A DNA stretch of 64,000 bases from Timema cristinae (taxonomy: Eukaryota > Arthropoda > Insecta > Phasmatodea > Timematidae). Of this stretch, positions 33,720 through 46,038 are shown piece by piece (position 1 is the stretch's first letter; each line of letters opens with the position of its first letter). The notes below the pieces were generated by a model that searched no databases, was not told the DNA's origin, and was given only the letters and a program-made list of their open reading frames with translations. The position numbers and the translations under genes are program-made. The DNA is taken from the NCBI GenBank assembly GCA_039000515.1, contig JBCFYV010011164.1:48170704-48234703 (forward strand), given 5' to 3'.

Positions 33720-35335
33720 ATGTAAATGGTTTCAAGTAACTGTCATAAAGGTATCTTAATCTGACTTTAGAGAGAGTCGTCTGAAGAGCTGGTTGACTAG
33801 ATCTTGGTTTTCATAGGAAACCCGCGTTCAACCACCAACATTGATTGACTGCCACTCAAATTAACTGGCATTGTGTGGATCTGTTTTACAAGATTAATTA
33901 ATTAAAAAGTTATCATACACTTCCAATAATAATACCTTAAGAATTATTGTGTAATTTCTCTTTGTATAATTAATTAAACATACTAATAATGTAAATACAA
34001 TTGTAATATTTTTTATTTCCGCTACTGTGGTAACATGACTTTCTAGTTTTAAAATAACGGGCTCCCTATGAAAATCAGAATGTATCCAGGGCACAAACAA
34101 CCCCAACCATTTCACCCTCATCCTTCTCCCAGCGATTTGTCACCAATTTCAATACCGTTGTGTTTCACAGGTTAAGATAGAAATGACTTTATTTTAATAG
34201 TCTATTATTAGACTATATAAGAAAGGGTGATTCAATCATCTTTTACAAAAACACATTTTAAATCTCCAACTTGAATGTTTTTTTATTTGAATAATTTAAT
34301 AAATACTGCTTTAAGAATTTCGCTAACCTCACACAAATATCTGATAAAATATACATTCTTAAATATTTTAACTAGACATTAATGATTTTAAGTAAATAGC
34401 ACCAAAGAGATCATATAGAGCTGCATTGGTGGGCACGCATATTAACAGTCAAGATATTCTGGTATAAATGGCCGATGTTGGGGATGTCAAGGTTCAAATT
34501 TCAGCCAGGTGTGAATGGGGTTATTTTCGCTTACTTATCAGGGAAATTAAATGAATATAGTCTACACGGGAATTAAGACGTAATCAAAGAACAAAAATAT
34601 AATATAAAACACGTTTAAAGGCTATGCCCGCAACATACCGAGTTTGTGAACTAATTTGAGTTTTAAACCATTTCTTTAGAAACTATTTGGAGTCTGTTTT
34701 TAATCGTATCATATAAAACACAGAAGAGGGGTGTGAAATAAATCTAGACTGGGGTAAATTAATGTCAGGGGAAAAATATGTTCAATGGGCAATGGTCCCC
34801 CACCCCCTTTCCTGTCTCACGGAAATCCCTCTCCCCCAAGGGGCAGATCATTAAGGAGGTACATCACAATAGCTGTTTAAAACTCCCTCCCCGACTTGGT
34901 CACAACAATATCCGTCAGTTTCATTTGACGCGGGCTCATCCTTCTACAACGTTACTCGGGACCGGGCATTTCTTCCCGCCTAATGATATGCAACTTGTTG
35001 TACACGCACGCACTTATAGCTGCGTACTCCCGGGGTCGTTGCGTCTAACTTTCAACTTATCTTATCAAAATTATTTTTCAGGATATATTTTAATCAGGAT
35101 GTTCTGTTTTTTTTCTGCTCATAGATGCTGTGATTAAAGTTTGAGTGGAGAGAATGAGATTGTTCTATATAAATATTTTATATAATATACATAAAAATAT
35201 TGAAGGATTTATAACATAAGAGCCATAATAATTGTTTAGCGATACACATTGATGGTGTAATTATTATTTTAAAACATATACCTCACATAAGATGATCAAA
35301 ACTCTTATTAGTCAAGCTCATTGTATAAAGTTACT
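33720..35335. other. intergenic DNA with one SINE relic
   Basis: 34,430-34,525 has a tRNA-like relic (TGTCAAGGTTCAAATTTCAG). The frame at 34,778-35,137 has no family features. Nothing else seen. Confidence 0.4.
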
Positions 35336-35339
35336 GTCA

Positions 35340-35520
35340 AGCTCTTCTAGTGTGGTTTGCTGGTGGTGAGGAGGTCAGAGTTCGAATCCAGTCGGGGTGT
35401 TCTGAGTTCCCTCCTTGTATGGCTTATGACTCTTCTTCTATGCAAATGCTGGTACCTCTAAATTCTACTTTCATCATTCCTGACCCATTTGGGTTACATT
35501 CCAGATAAGTATTAAGATGG
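35340..35520 (+). repeat. SINE-A variant copy
   Basis: GGTCAGAGTTCGAATCCAGT (B box), CTTCTATGCAAATGCTGGTA and CTGACCCATTTGGGTTACAT; tail lost. Confidence 0.55.
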
Positions 35521-35561
35521 AGGACCAATTAAACTATTATATATATATGTATATATCACCG

Positions 35562-35780
35562 TGTCTTACTACCCGTTCGGGCTCTACCTACATGTACAAA
35601 TTTACGCTAATGTGTTACGGATGAGAAGGTTGGATTTAGAAGGAGAGTACCTGAATTTGAACGGAGGTAGAGTGCAAAACTATTTATGAAAATACACTCA
35701 ACCAAGATCCGCCTCCCCGTCATTGTCAGTCCAGTCTATTGTGAGAGTGAAGCCTTAGACTATGCGGTCACTGAAGTGGT
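35562..35780 (-). repeat. SINE-A copy abutting a minisatellite
   Basis: CACCGTGTCTTACTACCCGT (tail), GATGAGAAGGTTGGATTTAG, ACCAAGATCCGCCTCCCCGT, end GCGGTCACTGAAGTGGTTTG. The last bases are the start of the minisatellite unit that follows. Confidence 0.8.
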
Positions 35781-36280
35781 TTGCTATGTATATTCAAGAC
35801 GAGTGTTTTGACCTACCTGTCACCAAAGAGGTTTGCTATGTATATTCAAGACGAGTGTTTTGACCTACCTGTCACCAAAGTGGTTTGCTATATATATATA
35901 TATATATATATATTCAAGACAAGTGTTTTGACCTACCTGTCACCGAAGTGGTTTGCTATATATATATATATATATACACAAGACAAGTGTTTTGACCTAC
36001 TTGTCACCGAAGTGGTTTGCTATATATATATTCAAGACAAGTGTTTTGACCTACCTGCCACCAAAGAGGTTTGCTATGTATATTCAAGACGAGTGTTTTG
36101 ACCTACCTGCCACCAAAGAGGTTTGCTATGTATATTCAAGACAAGTGTTTTGACCTACCTGCCACCAAAGAGGTTTGCTATGTATATTCAAGACAAGTGT
36201 TTTGACCTACCTGTCACCAAAGAGGTTTGCTATGTATATTCAAGACGAGTGTTTAGACCTACCTGTCAGCAAAGTGGTTT

Positions 36281-36349
<69 letters not shown>

Positions 36350-37146
36350 GACATGTGTTTTGAAAATATATATATATATTCAAGACATGTGTTTTGACCT
36401 ACCTGTCACCAAAGAGGTTTGCTATGTATATTCAAGACGAGTGTTTTGACCTACCTGTCACCAAAGTGGTTTGCTATATATATATTCAAGACATGTGTTT
36501 TGACCTACCTGTCACCAAAGAGGTTTGCTATGTATATTCAAGACGAGTGTTTTGACCTACCTGTCACCAAAGTGGTTTGCTATATATATATATATATATA
36601 TATTCAAGACAAGTGTTTTGACCTACCTGTCACCGAAGTGGTTTGCTATATATATATATATATATATATACACAAGACAAGTGTTTTGACCTACTTGTCA
36701 CCGAAGTGGTTTGCTATATATATATATATATATACAAGACAAGTGTTTTGACCTACCTGTCACCAAAGTGGTTTGCTATATATATATTTATATTCAAGAC
36801 AAGTGTTTTGACCTACCTGTCACCAAAGAGGTTTGCTATGTATATTCAAGACGAGTGTTTTTACCTACCTGTCACCAAAGTGGTTTGCTATATATATATA
36901 TATTCAAGACAAGTGTTTTGACCTACCTGTCACCGAAGTGGTTTGCTATATATATATATACAAGACAAGTGTTTTGACCTACCTGTCACCAAAGTGGTTT
37001 GCTATATATATATTCAAGACGAGGGTTTTGACCTACCTGCCACCAAAAAGGTTTGCTATGTATATTCAAGACGAGTGTTTTGACCTACCTGTCACCAAAG
37101 CGGTTTGCTATGTAAATTCAAGACGAGGGTTTTGACCTACCTGTCA
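35770..37146. repeat. approximately 52-bp minisatellite with an internal (TA)n
   Basis: About two dozen units of GGTTTGCTATGTATATTCAA, then GACGAGTGTTTTGACCTACC, then TGTCACCAAAGT. Each unit has a slot after GGTTTGCTA filled with TATGTAT or a (TA)n of varying length. At 36,285-36,345 it is (CT)n(TA)n. Frames stay open in blocks but rotate with unit length, so it is not coding. Confidence 0.95.
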
Positions 37147-37470
37147 TGTAGCTGTCCACGTGCGGAGTGTTGGCTGAAGACGCTGACCGTCGGGACGCTA
37201 CCAACACACTGGCGTCTTGTCTGCGAGGGAGGCTGGGGGTTGCCGAGCCACCATCAGCGTCGGTCGATACACAGGCGCCACTCTGGTGGTCCGTCTCTTT
37301 CAGACAAACTGGGATACTGTTGCTGAAGACGAGAACAGTTGAAGAGAAGAGCTTCTCAATTAATGTTAAATTACTCGGTTACTTGCAGCTTGAGGGAAAG
37401 GGGGGCAGGAGACACATTCTTAAGTCAGAGAGCCGCGGTCAGAACGGCCTAAATAAAACATAGATAGCTA
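37147..37470 (+). other. GC-rich block with an open frame, unknown
   Basis: Just right of the minisatellite the composition turns GC-rich with many CpGs. A frame from 37,167 to 37,463 (98 residues, start MLAEDADRRDATNTLASCLR) is open, and the other strand is partly open too. I recognise no family. It could be a relic exon, a repeat fragment, or unique DNA. Confidence 0.25.
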
Positions 37471-37474
37471 TTGT

Positions 37475-39365
37475 ACTGAAAGACCCCAAGGGATGTCTAA
37501 GGGTGGTACTACTTTGTCATATTTATTTTAAAGAATATATGACAGAAAAATTTACTCCAAATTTTGATCAAATGTGTTTTATTTTACACTAAATCTCATT
37601 TTCTTCAAAGTTTATACAACATAAAATGTGATTACAAAAATGGAAGACAGCAATGTCAAGAATATTTACGGACTGGACCATGAGTCTTTTAAAAATTTGG
37701 TCAGAAATACTGCTCTATAAATTAAAAGAAAAAAAAAAAAACCTTACGAATTAGACTAAGTGTGGCGTTTGTGTTTTCATATTGGAAAAAAATATATTTT
37801 AACGGCTTTGCATCAATAGGTTAAATACTAAGTATGTTCTATAAGGTATTTATTTTATAAAAGATTCGTAAAATAAATTATTTTATAAAACTATCCTTGA
37901 TAAATCGGAAAAGTTACATCATAATATAATTTATAAAATAGTTATGAAAGTGTAGTACTGTTCTAAGTAAGTTTTGAATTGTTTGAGTATTTTTAGTGGT
38001 GAAAATTTTTTGTATTATCAACCTTTGGTCCAAAATAAACACAGTTAGGGACCTTATTTAGTATTTAAATTGCTATATAAAATTAGTACCTTTTTAATCT
38101 ATAGGTATTTTAATCATAATATTAATTAATTTCAATAAACACATTAAAGTTATTTTACATGACAAGCACTGAATCTTGCTTTTTTTTCAATATTGATTCT
38201 TGACATATATTGTGGAACCATCTTTCATTGTTTTTTTAATGAAATAATCGTTAAAACTAATACTTGATCCATGGTATCTGTAAAACTGGTCAAAAGACGG
38301 CAGATAAAAACGTATATGTGTGGACATGGTGTTTTTTTTGTCAGTTTTACCTGACCGTCTTAACTGATCAAATAAAACGTACGATAAGACGTTACGTGTA
38401 TACCGGGCTTTAGAGGGAGAAACTAAACCTAAAGAGAGAAGGCTGTGTGCTAGCCGTAACAACGGTAACTCATTGCATTGCAGATTAGTCAGGAACATAG
38501 GTACACATTTCATAGTATGTGATAAACATCAAAAGGCGGAACGAATACACCCACCCTCTAAAAAAAACTCACTCCTAATGACAATAATATTACCTTCCAC
38601 CGGGATCATTCGGTCTTGGAGAGGTTGTAGGGGAGGTTAGTTCACCCCACTCTATCATAATTGATCACTTAAAATTGAATTTTTAGTAAGTCCATTTTTT
38701 CAAGCATTGGAACACCCTTAAAGTGGATCCATTTGTATTTTGTAAACTAGCTAACATTCAAAGGATACATTATCGTCTATTTAGAAGTGATGTAACATTT
38801 AAAATAACCAAATTCTGGTAACATAGCTGGATAGGGAGGATACAAAATTGTTACTATACAATTCCTTGATTTTTACAGGTTTTCCAGACATTTAGTAAAA
38901 TTTCCGGCTTAACGTTTTTACAATTATTTTCTTGGTGAAGGATTTTTTTTAAATTTTGTTGCATTGATTGTATATTTTCGTAAGCAATCCTAATGACAGC
39001 TAAGACAAACTGTTATATAATTATTTTTACAGTATTTAATGTATTATGTAGTATTCTTGTCCCTGCTTAAATGTGTTAGAAAACAAACACTGTACCGTGA
39101 ACAACCATCTTATGATAGAATAACATGTATAGGCAATCCATTTTGTTAACATTGAGAAACCAAATCTCTCACCTTTGTTAAACTCTTTAGGTGTAGAATT
39201 AATCAAGAATTTAAATTTTCTGACTTTTCCTCATTTTTATTATACCCCCTGACATTTTATTTCCCTGTTTTCCCAGACTTTTACAAGCTTTCCCTGTTTT
39301 CACTACCAGTAATCAACATGCTCGAGGACCATTATTCTCATCGGGAAATCATTATTCTCATCGGA
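37475..39365. other. AT-rich DNA, one possible transposon end
   Basis: A stretch at 38,330-38,420 (GTGTATACCGGGCTTTAGAG) resembles a DNA-transposon terminus, with a possible start codon inside it on the minus strand near 38,272. No partner end was found. The rest is unremarkable. Confidence 0.3.
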
Positions 39366-39369
39366 AATC

Positions 39370-39752
39370 ATTATTCTCACGTTTAATATTCTTCTGTAAC
39401 AAAGTATATTATTTCATTTATGCTCTATGGTGAAATGTAATTCTCTTTTTACCCAACATGTTTCTGAAGCAATGTCTCTCACCTAGTTTTAATTATATTA
39501 TGATCATGCTTAAGTAAATATTGAGTAGTCAATGGATTGCGTTCGTTTGTGCACTCAGTTTGTGGACTAAATAATATTTACTTTTTTAAATCTTTTGAAA
39601 TTCATTCATTACCTTAGTTGGTTTTTGATTGCCATAGTTAGCTCAGAATAGTTCGAGGAGGAGTTATCAAAATTATGGCATCTGGATAAATGTTCTAATT
39701 TGATAAAGTTTGGCAGTATACCCGTGAGAAGAACGGGTCAAACTGCTAGTAT
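39370..39752 (+). mobile_element. Helitron 3' end, repeat F copy 3
   Basis: The sequence ends with a hairpin CCCGT-GAGAAGA-ACGGG, then TCAAACTGCTAG followed by host T: a Helitron 3' terminus (hairpin plus CTAG). The body (CCCAACATGTTTCTGAAGCA, TTTTAATTATATTATGATCA) matches 32,325-32,400. The 5' end was not located. Confidence 0.6.
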
Positions 39753-39759
39753 TTTCTAG

Positions 39760-40445
39760 GAGAGATACTAAACAAGTCTATAACATTTTGATTTTATAAA
39801 ATCTCGTCTGGACATCAAAAACATAAACTAAGTTTGCTCTATGCAGTTGTGTGTATGTATCTACACTGTTTATTCTGAAAAGTAGCTTGCCTTGACGTGC
39901 TACATTATGCACAACTTATAAAATAGTGCCATACTCTAATCTCATGAACAACAATAAGACAATTAATAATATTTTATATTTTATTTAAGAAAAAATTTGA
40001 ATATCTAAACAATCTATAGTATTGTGATGAAAATAATTATTTACGTATACTAAGGTGCAGTGACGCATATAACATTCATCCAATTTCATTAATAAGTATA
40101 AAATATATTTCATAATTCCTGCCGTATTAAAAAGATGAATGCTCTGATCAAGGGACGTCACAATGTTACCTCAATATAACAAAAAGGTATATATGAGTAA
40201 ATCCTTTTAATTATTTCCATTTAGTATATTAACGTTTAAGATTTATATGTACTCGTACTACTGAAATATCACTTTTCATTTAACATGGTAACTGATTTGG
40301 AGTATAAAAATTATTATAAAATTCCCTTATTTTGATTCTAACAGTGGCTAAGGTAGTAAAGAACCCACATAAGTCTACATCGAACGTAAATATACAATTT
40401 ACTACACCAATAATAACATTAACAAAGGAGTAAGTTTTATTTTGT
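39760..40445. other. AT-rich DNA, nothing recognised
   Basis: No supported feature. Confidence 0.4.
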
Positions 40446-40448
40446 TAG

Positions 40449-40742
40449 GGTGACCAGGCGGTCTAGGGGTAAGGTGTCAGACTTCTGTGCTGGAGGTCCG
40501 CGGTTCAATCCTAGGTCCCGGCACAGATATATCTAATTGCCAAACCCTTCCTTCACCTCTGACAAGACGTGTATTAATCTCAACTTGTGAATGTGTGCAA
40601 TACCAGGCCTCCACTGTGGTTCGGTTCCCACGTTAAACTGTAGGTCCTTCATTTCATCTCACAACCACCCTACCCATTACACATTAGCGTAAGTGCGTAT
40701 AACCCGAGCGGGTAGTAGGACGCAGTGATAATAAAAATAATA
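40449..40742 (+). repeat. SINE-B copy, full length
   Basis: Head GACCAGGCGGTCTAGGGGTA, B box CGGTTCAATCC. It has the GACGTGTATTAATCTCAACTTG body variant also seen at 51,403 and 58,564. Tail CCCGAGCGGGTAGTAGGACG. Confidence 0.9.
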
Positions 40743-40744
40743 AT

Positions 40745-41520
40745 TTATCTTGTCTGGACCAGCGATGACAAAGTCAGGGCTAATATCCTGGCTGTATATA
40801 CTTATTTTGGCTAGCTGAAATAATCTGACTCTCTGCAAATGCAACCATCCTACCGCTGAAATCTACCTTCCTTGTTGATCGCTACTCATTTCTTGTAAAG
40901 ATGTGGATAGATTTAACAATTTGTAAGATGTGGGACATCTTAAGTTAGTAATTAAAACTAAGTTAATTCACGTTAGATAAATTCATAAACTTTATAAATA
41001 AAGAGTAAGGCCTATAATATCTATTTTTTATAATTCATATATTCATTACTGCGCAATTCATTTGAAAAATATAAATGATGATATTTTTAATACCTTACAA
41101 TAGAAATGTCCAAAGGTCAATTCATGTAACCAGACCACACAAATTATAATTAATTGGACATATATGGTATAGCTTCTAATTGCTTTTAGAGATTGTTGAA
41201 TGGGTTTACACTCCTAAATGTAACCCGGTAGGTCAGTATCTACCTTGGTTTGAGCCCAGTATAGTGCAGTGGGTGTAGATTATTTACAAACTCTATATCT
41301 TACAACTCAGCCAAATTGTCCACATATTTACACAGTTTATCTACAAATACCTAGCCTGGATATAAAATTGCATGACTTATCCAGGTTTTTCAAACAAGAT
41401 TTTTTTCAGACACAATTTTTTCCTAGTATTCCTCGGTAAATGATGATTAAATCAAGTATTTAAATTCCCCAATTTTTTGTTAGTTTTGATTAAATCCCTA
41501 ACTTTTATAGAGTTTTTATT
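40745..41520. other. AT-rich DNA with possible SINE relics
   Basis: 41,230-41,280 (TTGGTTTGAGCCCAGTATAG) may be a B-box relic. Nothing else supported. Confidence 0.35.
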
Positions 41521-41524
41521 CTGT

Positions 41525-41690
41525 ATGTAGCCAACACTTTACACTAGTAGGATAGAGATGAAAAAAGTATAATTTAGAGAAAGTTTACAAAGTGTTTGTG
41601 TGAAGTAAAAATGAGAAATAACCATGGATAAGCCACCTCAATACACCTGCTAGGGTCCAACCTCCATTCCCTCATCATCGGAAAACATGA
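41525..41690 (-). repeat. degenerate SINE-A-like copy
   Basis: GTAGCCAACACTTTACACTA and GGATAGAGATGAAAAAAGTA, then TACACCTGCTAGGGTCCAAC; same layout as 1,690-1,850 and 5,545-5,745. Confidence 0.45.
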
Positions 41691-41767
41691 CAAGATGAGA
41701 TTGACAATTATGGTCCTCGTGATCACCGGTATTTGTTTGATCAATTTTTGTTTCACTCTCAGTAAGG

Positions 41768-42413
41768 CAGAGCGCACACATGCTGACACAAAACATTTCG
41801 AAACATGATGAAACACAACATTTTTTGCCGTTGGGTTCCATCTTGTGTCATTCCACTTTGAGCACATGCTTTCAAATGAGTAACTACACACTTGCTGACA
41901 CATGGCGGAACAAAAGCGATAACACACGATGACACGATGACACACAGTGAGACACGTTGAAACAAAGCAGCTGTCTTCCACCCTCCAATGTTTCATACAG
42001 TTTGTTTCATGTGTTTCGTGAAAAATACGCTACTGCGCAAGCGCAGGCCGGGCTGTATGTCCACATGACGATAGTCTCCTTCAAAACTTGACCTGTGTTG
42101 ATCATTATTGTTTTATTTGTGCTTGAGAATGCTATAAAAGGCTACCGGTAATGAGTGTAGAGACATGTGAGTGTAATTTTCCAAAGAACATTCCTTAATT
42201 CTTTTTTTCATTGATAGGGTGAACCCAGTATCTCCCACGTGATACTTTCTCCTGATTAGCCAACCAATCACAGGACATTATAGCTAACACTTCATCAGCA
42301 TCAATATCACCAACATTACACGCCGCCATCTTAAACAAACTGAGCATTTTTGTTTCATTTTGTTTCATTTTATCCTGTTCCGAAACGTTTTGTTTCAGCA
42401 TGTGTGCGCCCTG
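41768..42413. mobile_element. DNA transposon with long inverted ends, class unassigned
   Basis: The left end CAGAGCGCACACATGCTGAC continuing ACAAAACATTTCGAAACA is matched by the right end read inward (CAGGGCGCACACATGCTGAA, then ACAAAACGTTTCGGAACA), about 38 bp with few mismatches. A palindrome TGCGCAAGCGCA lies inside at 42,034. The CAG start suggests hAT, but the 8-bp flanks (CAGTAAGG, CTAAACCA) do not match. No transposase seen. Confidence 0.75.
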
Positions 42414-42451
42414 CTAAACCAAGCATCCGCTTGTGTATTTTCTCTTAGCAC

Positions 42452-43020
42452 CAGCGGCGGCTAAAGGTAAATTTTGCGCCAGGGCAGGATTGATTTTTGG
42501 CGCCCTCCCCCCTCAATAATCGGGGAATAATATAAAAATAATCCCCAAAACTAACGTAACCTGAGTATGATAGTGAAATAAAATTAAGGGAAACACCACA
42601 AATTGTATTCATACGCCAGACGTTTCTCTGATAAATCGTAAGTAAACGGTTAGAATTAAAAATAAAACTATAGGCCTAAGATGTTTTGTAGACAAAATTA
42701 TTTTCTTTGTAGATTATTTTACTATAGGAAATACTATGCTATGGTAAATGGCTTACTAGATAATCGAAAAAAAGTTTTAGGGCTCAAATTTTTAAAGTAG
42801 GCTGGTGTAAGAGAACGTTTTAATTTTGGAACTATATTTTATCTTATTCATCAAAAAAACTATACTAATGTCAAACTTAATGTTAATATCAAAAAGTGAA
42901 TGATTGTTATGCTAAGTATCTCCACATCACGCCCAGGTTCCGTTAGGTTGGTATTATGTTTAGCGTCCCCCACCCCATCGATCTGGCACCCCGGTCCACC
43001 CGGCTCTTAAGCCACACCTG
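42452..43020. mobile_element. hAT-like non-autonomous element
   Basis: Left CAGCGGCGGCTAAAGG; the right end read inward is CAGGTGTGGCTTAAGAG. Flanks CTTAGCAC (42,444-42,451) and CTTAACAT (43,021-43,028) match at 6 of 8. TTTGGCGCCCTCCCCCCT near the left end is of the kind found in hAT termini. No frame. Confidence 0.5.
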
Positions 43021-43313
43021 CTTAACATCTCTCTATATACTACTCCCTGATATTAATATTTATTAATATCAACACTAATAATTATTATTATGCTTATAAT
43101 AACCAAGGAAAACATATTTTATTCTATTATAGAAATATATTAGAGTAAATAAAGTAGTGTTTCTTTCTTTTGAGCTTCTTGTAACATTTTAGTATTCAAA
43201 ATATTCAGAACGCTTTAAAAAAATATATAATCAAGATGATTTATATCATTTTTACACCATTCAAAATAAATTCACAGTGAATTCATATCATTATACAACA
43301 GTGTGAATTATTA

Positions 43314-43608
43314 CTAGGTGACCTGGTGGTCTAGGGTAAGGTGTCGGACTTCCATGCTGGGGGTCCGGGGTTCAATCTTTGGCCTCGGCACGGATTATCT
43401 GATTACCAAACCCTTCCTTCACTTCTAACAAGACATCTTGTGAATGTGGGGCATGCCAGGCCTCCACCGTGGTTCGGATTCCACGTTAAATCGTAGGTTC
43501 TCCATTTCATCTCACAATCACCCTATCATTATACATTAGCGTAAGTGCGTATAGCCCGAACGGGTAGTAAGACGCGATGCTAATAATAATAATAATAATA
43601 ATAATAAT
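43314..43608 (+). repeat. SINE-B copy, full length
   Basis: Head GACCTGGTGGTCTAGGGTAA, B box GGGTTCAATC, tail CCCGAACGGGTAGTAAGACG, (TAA)n end. Confidence 0.9.
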
Positions 43609-43923
43609 TACTAACAGCTCGCACCTGAACAATTATTGTGTCGTCCGACTTTACTGGTCTGTTAGAAGCTCTCCAGGTAACGATCATTGAAAGAGAGCCT
43701 TCCTATTTCCATTACAATATTACACTACCAATACATGAAAATAGTAAATAAAAGTTTATTTAATTAATAAATATAAAACCCCAAGTCTAATTAGACCGCT
43801 GGACGCATACAATATTAGCACTTTGCATCCCTTAGTTAAAATATCAAATTTCCTTCTCATTTCATAGCTTATAGTTCAAATTCAAATATTAATTTATATT
43901 TAATGGTCTATCTAATTATTATA

Positions 43924-43924
<1 letters not shown>

Positions 43925-43991
<67 letters not shown>

Positions 43992-43992
43992 G
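43925..43992. repeat. long (ATT)n microsatellite from a SINE tail
   Basis: About 22 ATT units contiguous with the 3' end of the minus-strand SINE-B that follows, so it is that SINE's (TAA)n tail expanded. Confidence 0.9.
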
Positions 43993-44130
43993 CACCGCGT
44001 CTTACTACCCATTCGGGTTATACGCACTTACGCTAATGTGTAATGGTAGGGTGATTGTGAGATGAAATGAAGGACCTACAGTTTAACGTGGAATCCGAAC
44101 CACGGTGGAGGCCTTGCATTCCCCACATTC
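43993..44130 (-). repeat. SINE-B, 5'-truncated
   Basis: Tail AGCACCGCGTCTTACTACCC, body AGTTTAACGTGGAATCCGAA, stops at CCCCACATTC, before the tRNA-like head. Truncation of this kind is usual for incomplete reverse transcription. Inverted relative to 43,314-43,608, about 320 bp away. Confidence 0.85.
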
Positions 44131-44134
44131 TATA

Positions 44135-44870
44135 TTTTATTGATATTTGGATTGGCCCAATCAATTCAATATAGTGCTACCTTAAAATTTGATATAAAAT
44201 ATATTTTACTAGGTACCACTTATGATAGTTGATATGGGAACCAAGCAAGTTTAACCTTCAGGTAAATACGTGTAATATGGGTTGCGTGCTGCCCCGTTCC
44301 TGAGACTTTCAGAGACATTCACACCAGTGTGCAACCAGACTTGTTAATAACAGGCTGAGCAGCTATTTGTCTGTAAATCAGGGGCGTAGTACCGGTAGTA
44401 GAGGGTAGTTGGGGCTTAGGGCTGGGTACCCAATGTGTCACTGATTACTCAGCATGAAGAATATTGCGATCAATTTGATGTTACCATGTGCTAGTTGTGC
44501 CACTGTCAACAGCTTAGTCTGCTTTATAAAAGAGAGGAACAACTTCATTCATGAGAGTGATTTAAGTTTATTCTGTCCCTATAAAGCACTGCCCCCCCCA
44601 AGTAATTTATTATACCTATGCTGCGAAAGGTCTCATGTTCATTGCCAGTGTGCGTATTTTACATTATTACTAGTCGGGTTCGATAACGCTACTGTTCACT
44701 AAAAGCCACTATAGATAAATTATACTAACAATAAGTATTATTATTGACAAATGCTGATAGGATGCACTCAAGGCACATCTAATTATACTTAGCTTCAACG
44801 TAGTTAAAGATAAACACAAATGTTTTATATATAAAAGAGAAATCTAACAAAGTACTGTTAATAGAATTTA
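44135..44870. other. intergenic DNA, nothing firm
   Basis: CAGGGGCGTAGTACCGG at 44,380 looks like a hAT terminus, but no convincing partner was found. Confidence 0.35.
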
Positions 44871-44879
44871 CTTTACATC

Positions 44880-44945
44880 CATTAGTTTCCAGCCTGGGGC
44901 TTGAGTAAGTTTTTTATTCAAGCCATATACAGAGTATTCAGAAAC
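44880..44945 (-). repeat. SINE-C 3' fragment
   Basis: TTCCAGCCTGGGGCTTGAGT, then TTATTCAAGCCATATAC, the inverted SINE-C end. Confidence 0.45.
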
Positions 44946-45269
44946 TCATAGCCAAAACTTAACATATAGTTTGTTGAACTAAAAATAATACAAAATCCCT
45001 CTACACTTACAACCGTAAAACTACGCTAACACCGTTAACTTGTGTTCAAAGTTTCGGCGTGCACCACCGAGAGAGCACAGTTATTCAAGCACGCGTGTAC
45101 AGCAAGTTGCATAGGAGCTAGGCTTGCGGCACTACATAATTCGACATATTGGAGCACGGCAGCAGAACATACCACAGTTGATAATAAACAACACACCAGT
45201 CCATCTAGAAATGTGAATACGTTCTGTGGGTCATCATAACGGACATATATCACAGAAAGGGCTTGCCAG

Positions 45270-45548
<279 letters not shown>

Positions 45549-45756
45549 TACGCGCTTAGCTCCTATTTAACTTGTAGAAGACGCATACTTGACAACTTTG
45601 CTATTCCGGCTCTATACGCTAAAGCTTTGAACGGAATTTAGAATTTAATGGTATTAGCATAGTTTTCCGGATGTAAGTGTATAGGGATTTGTATTACTCT
45701 TGTTCCAAACAAACTATATATGCAGCTTGGGCTATGAGTTTCCAAACACCTTGTAT

Positions 45757-45968
45757 TTTCCACTACTGGCTTGCTAGGCCTGTCGCAGATTCATATGCCT
45801 TAGAATCCAACTTAAAACTAGGACAGGTACACCATCCTATCCCCGGCCATTAATTTATCAATGTGACAGGGTAAACCTATATTTCACCAATAATACATTT
45901 TTTGGTCATGCCAGGAATCGAACACGGTACCCTTAGCTCAGTGCACAGACACGCTACCGACAGAGTTA
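45757..45968 (-). repeat. SINE-C copy
   Basis: The reverse complement of 23,209-23,440 in order: CCACTACTGGCTTGCTAGGC, CCCCGGCCATTAATTTATCA, TTTCACCAATAATACATTTT, inverted B box GGAATCGAACACGG, end CTACCGACAGAGTTAAGGTG. Confidence 0.65.
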
Positions 45969-46038
45969 AGGTGTTGAATTGTAAATAGAATATAAAGCTT
46001 TATTCAGAAAATTTCTATTTAAGGGGCTTATACTATAT

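Noticed and set aside
34778..35137. 119-residue frame as a gene
   Set aside because: No recognisable domain; composition and length are compatible with chance in a locally GC-richer patch.
35781..37135. Chain of roughly 100-residue frames with FKTSVLTYLSPK
   Set aside because: They are the rotating frames of the 52-bp minisatellite with (TA)n, not genes.
44378..44630. hAT MITE starting CAGGGGCGTAGTACCGG
   Set aside because: The supposed right end near 44,590-44,625 pairs poorly and no duplicated flank was found.
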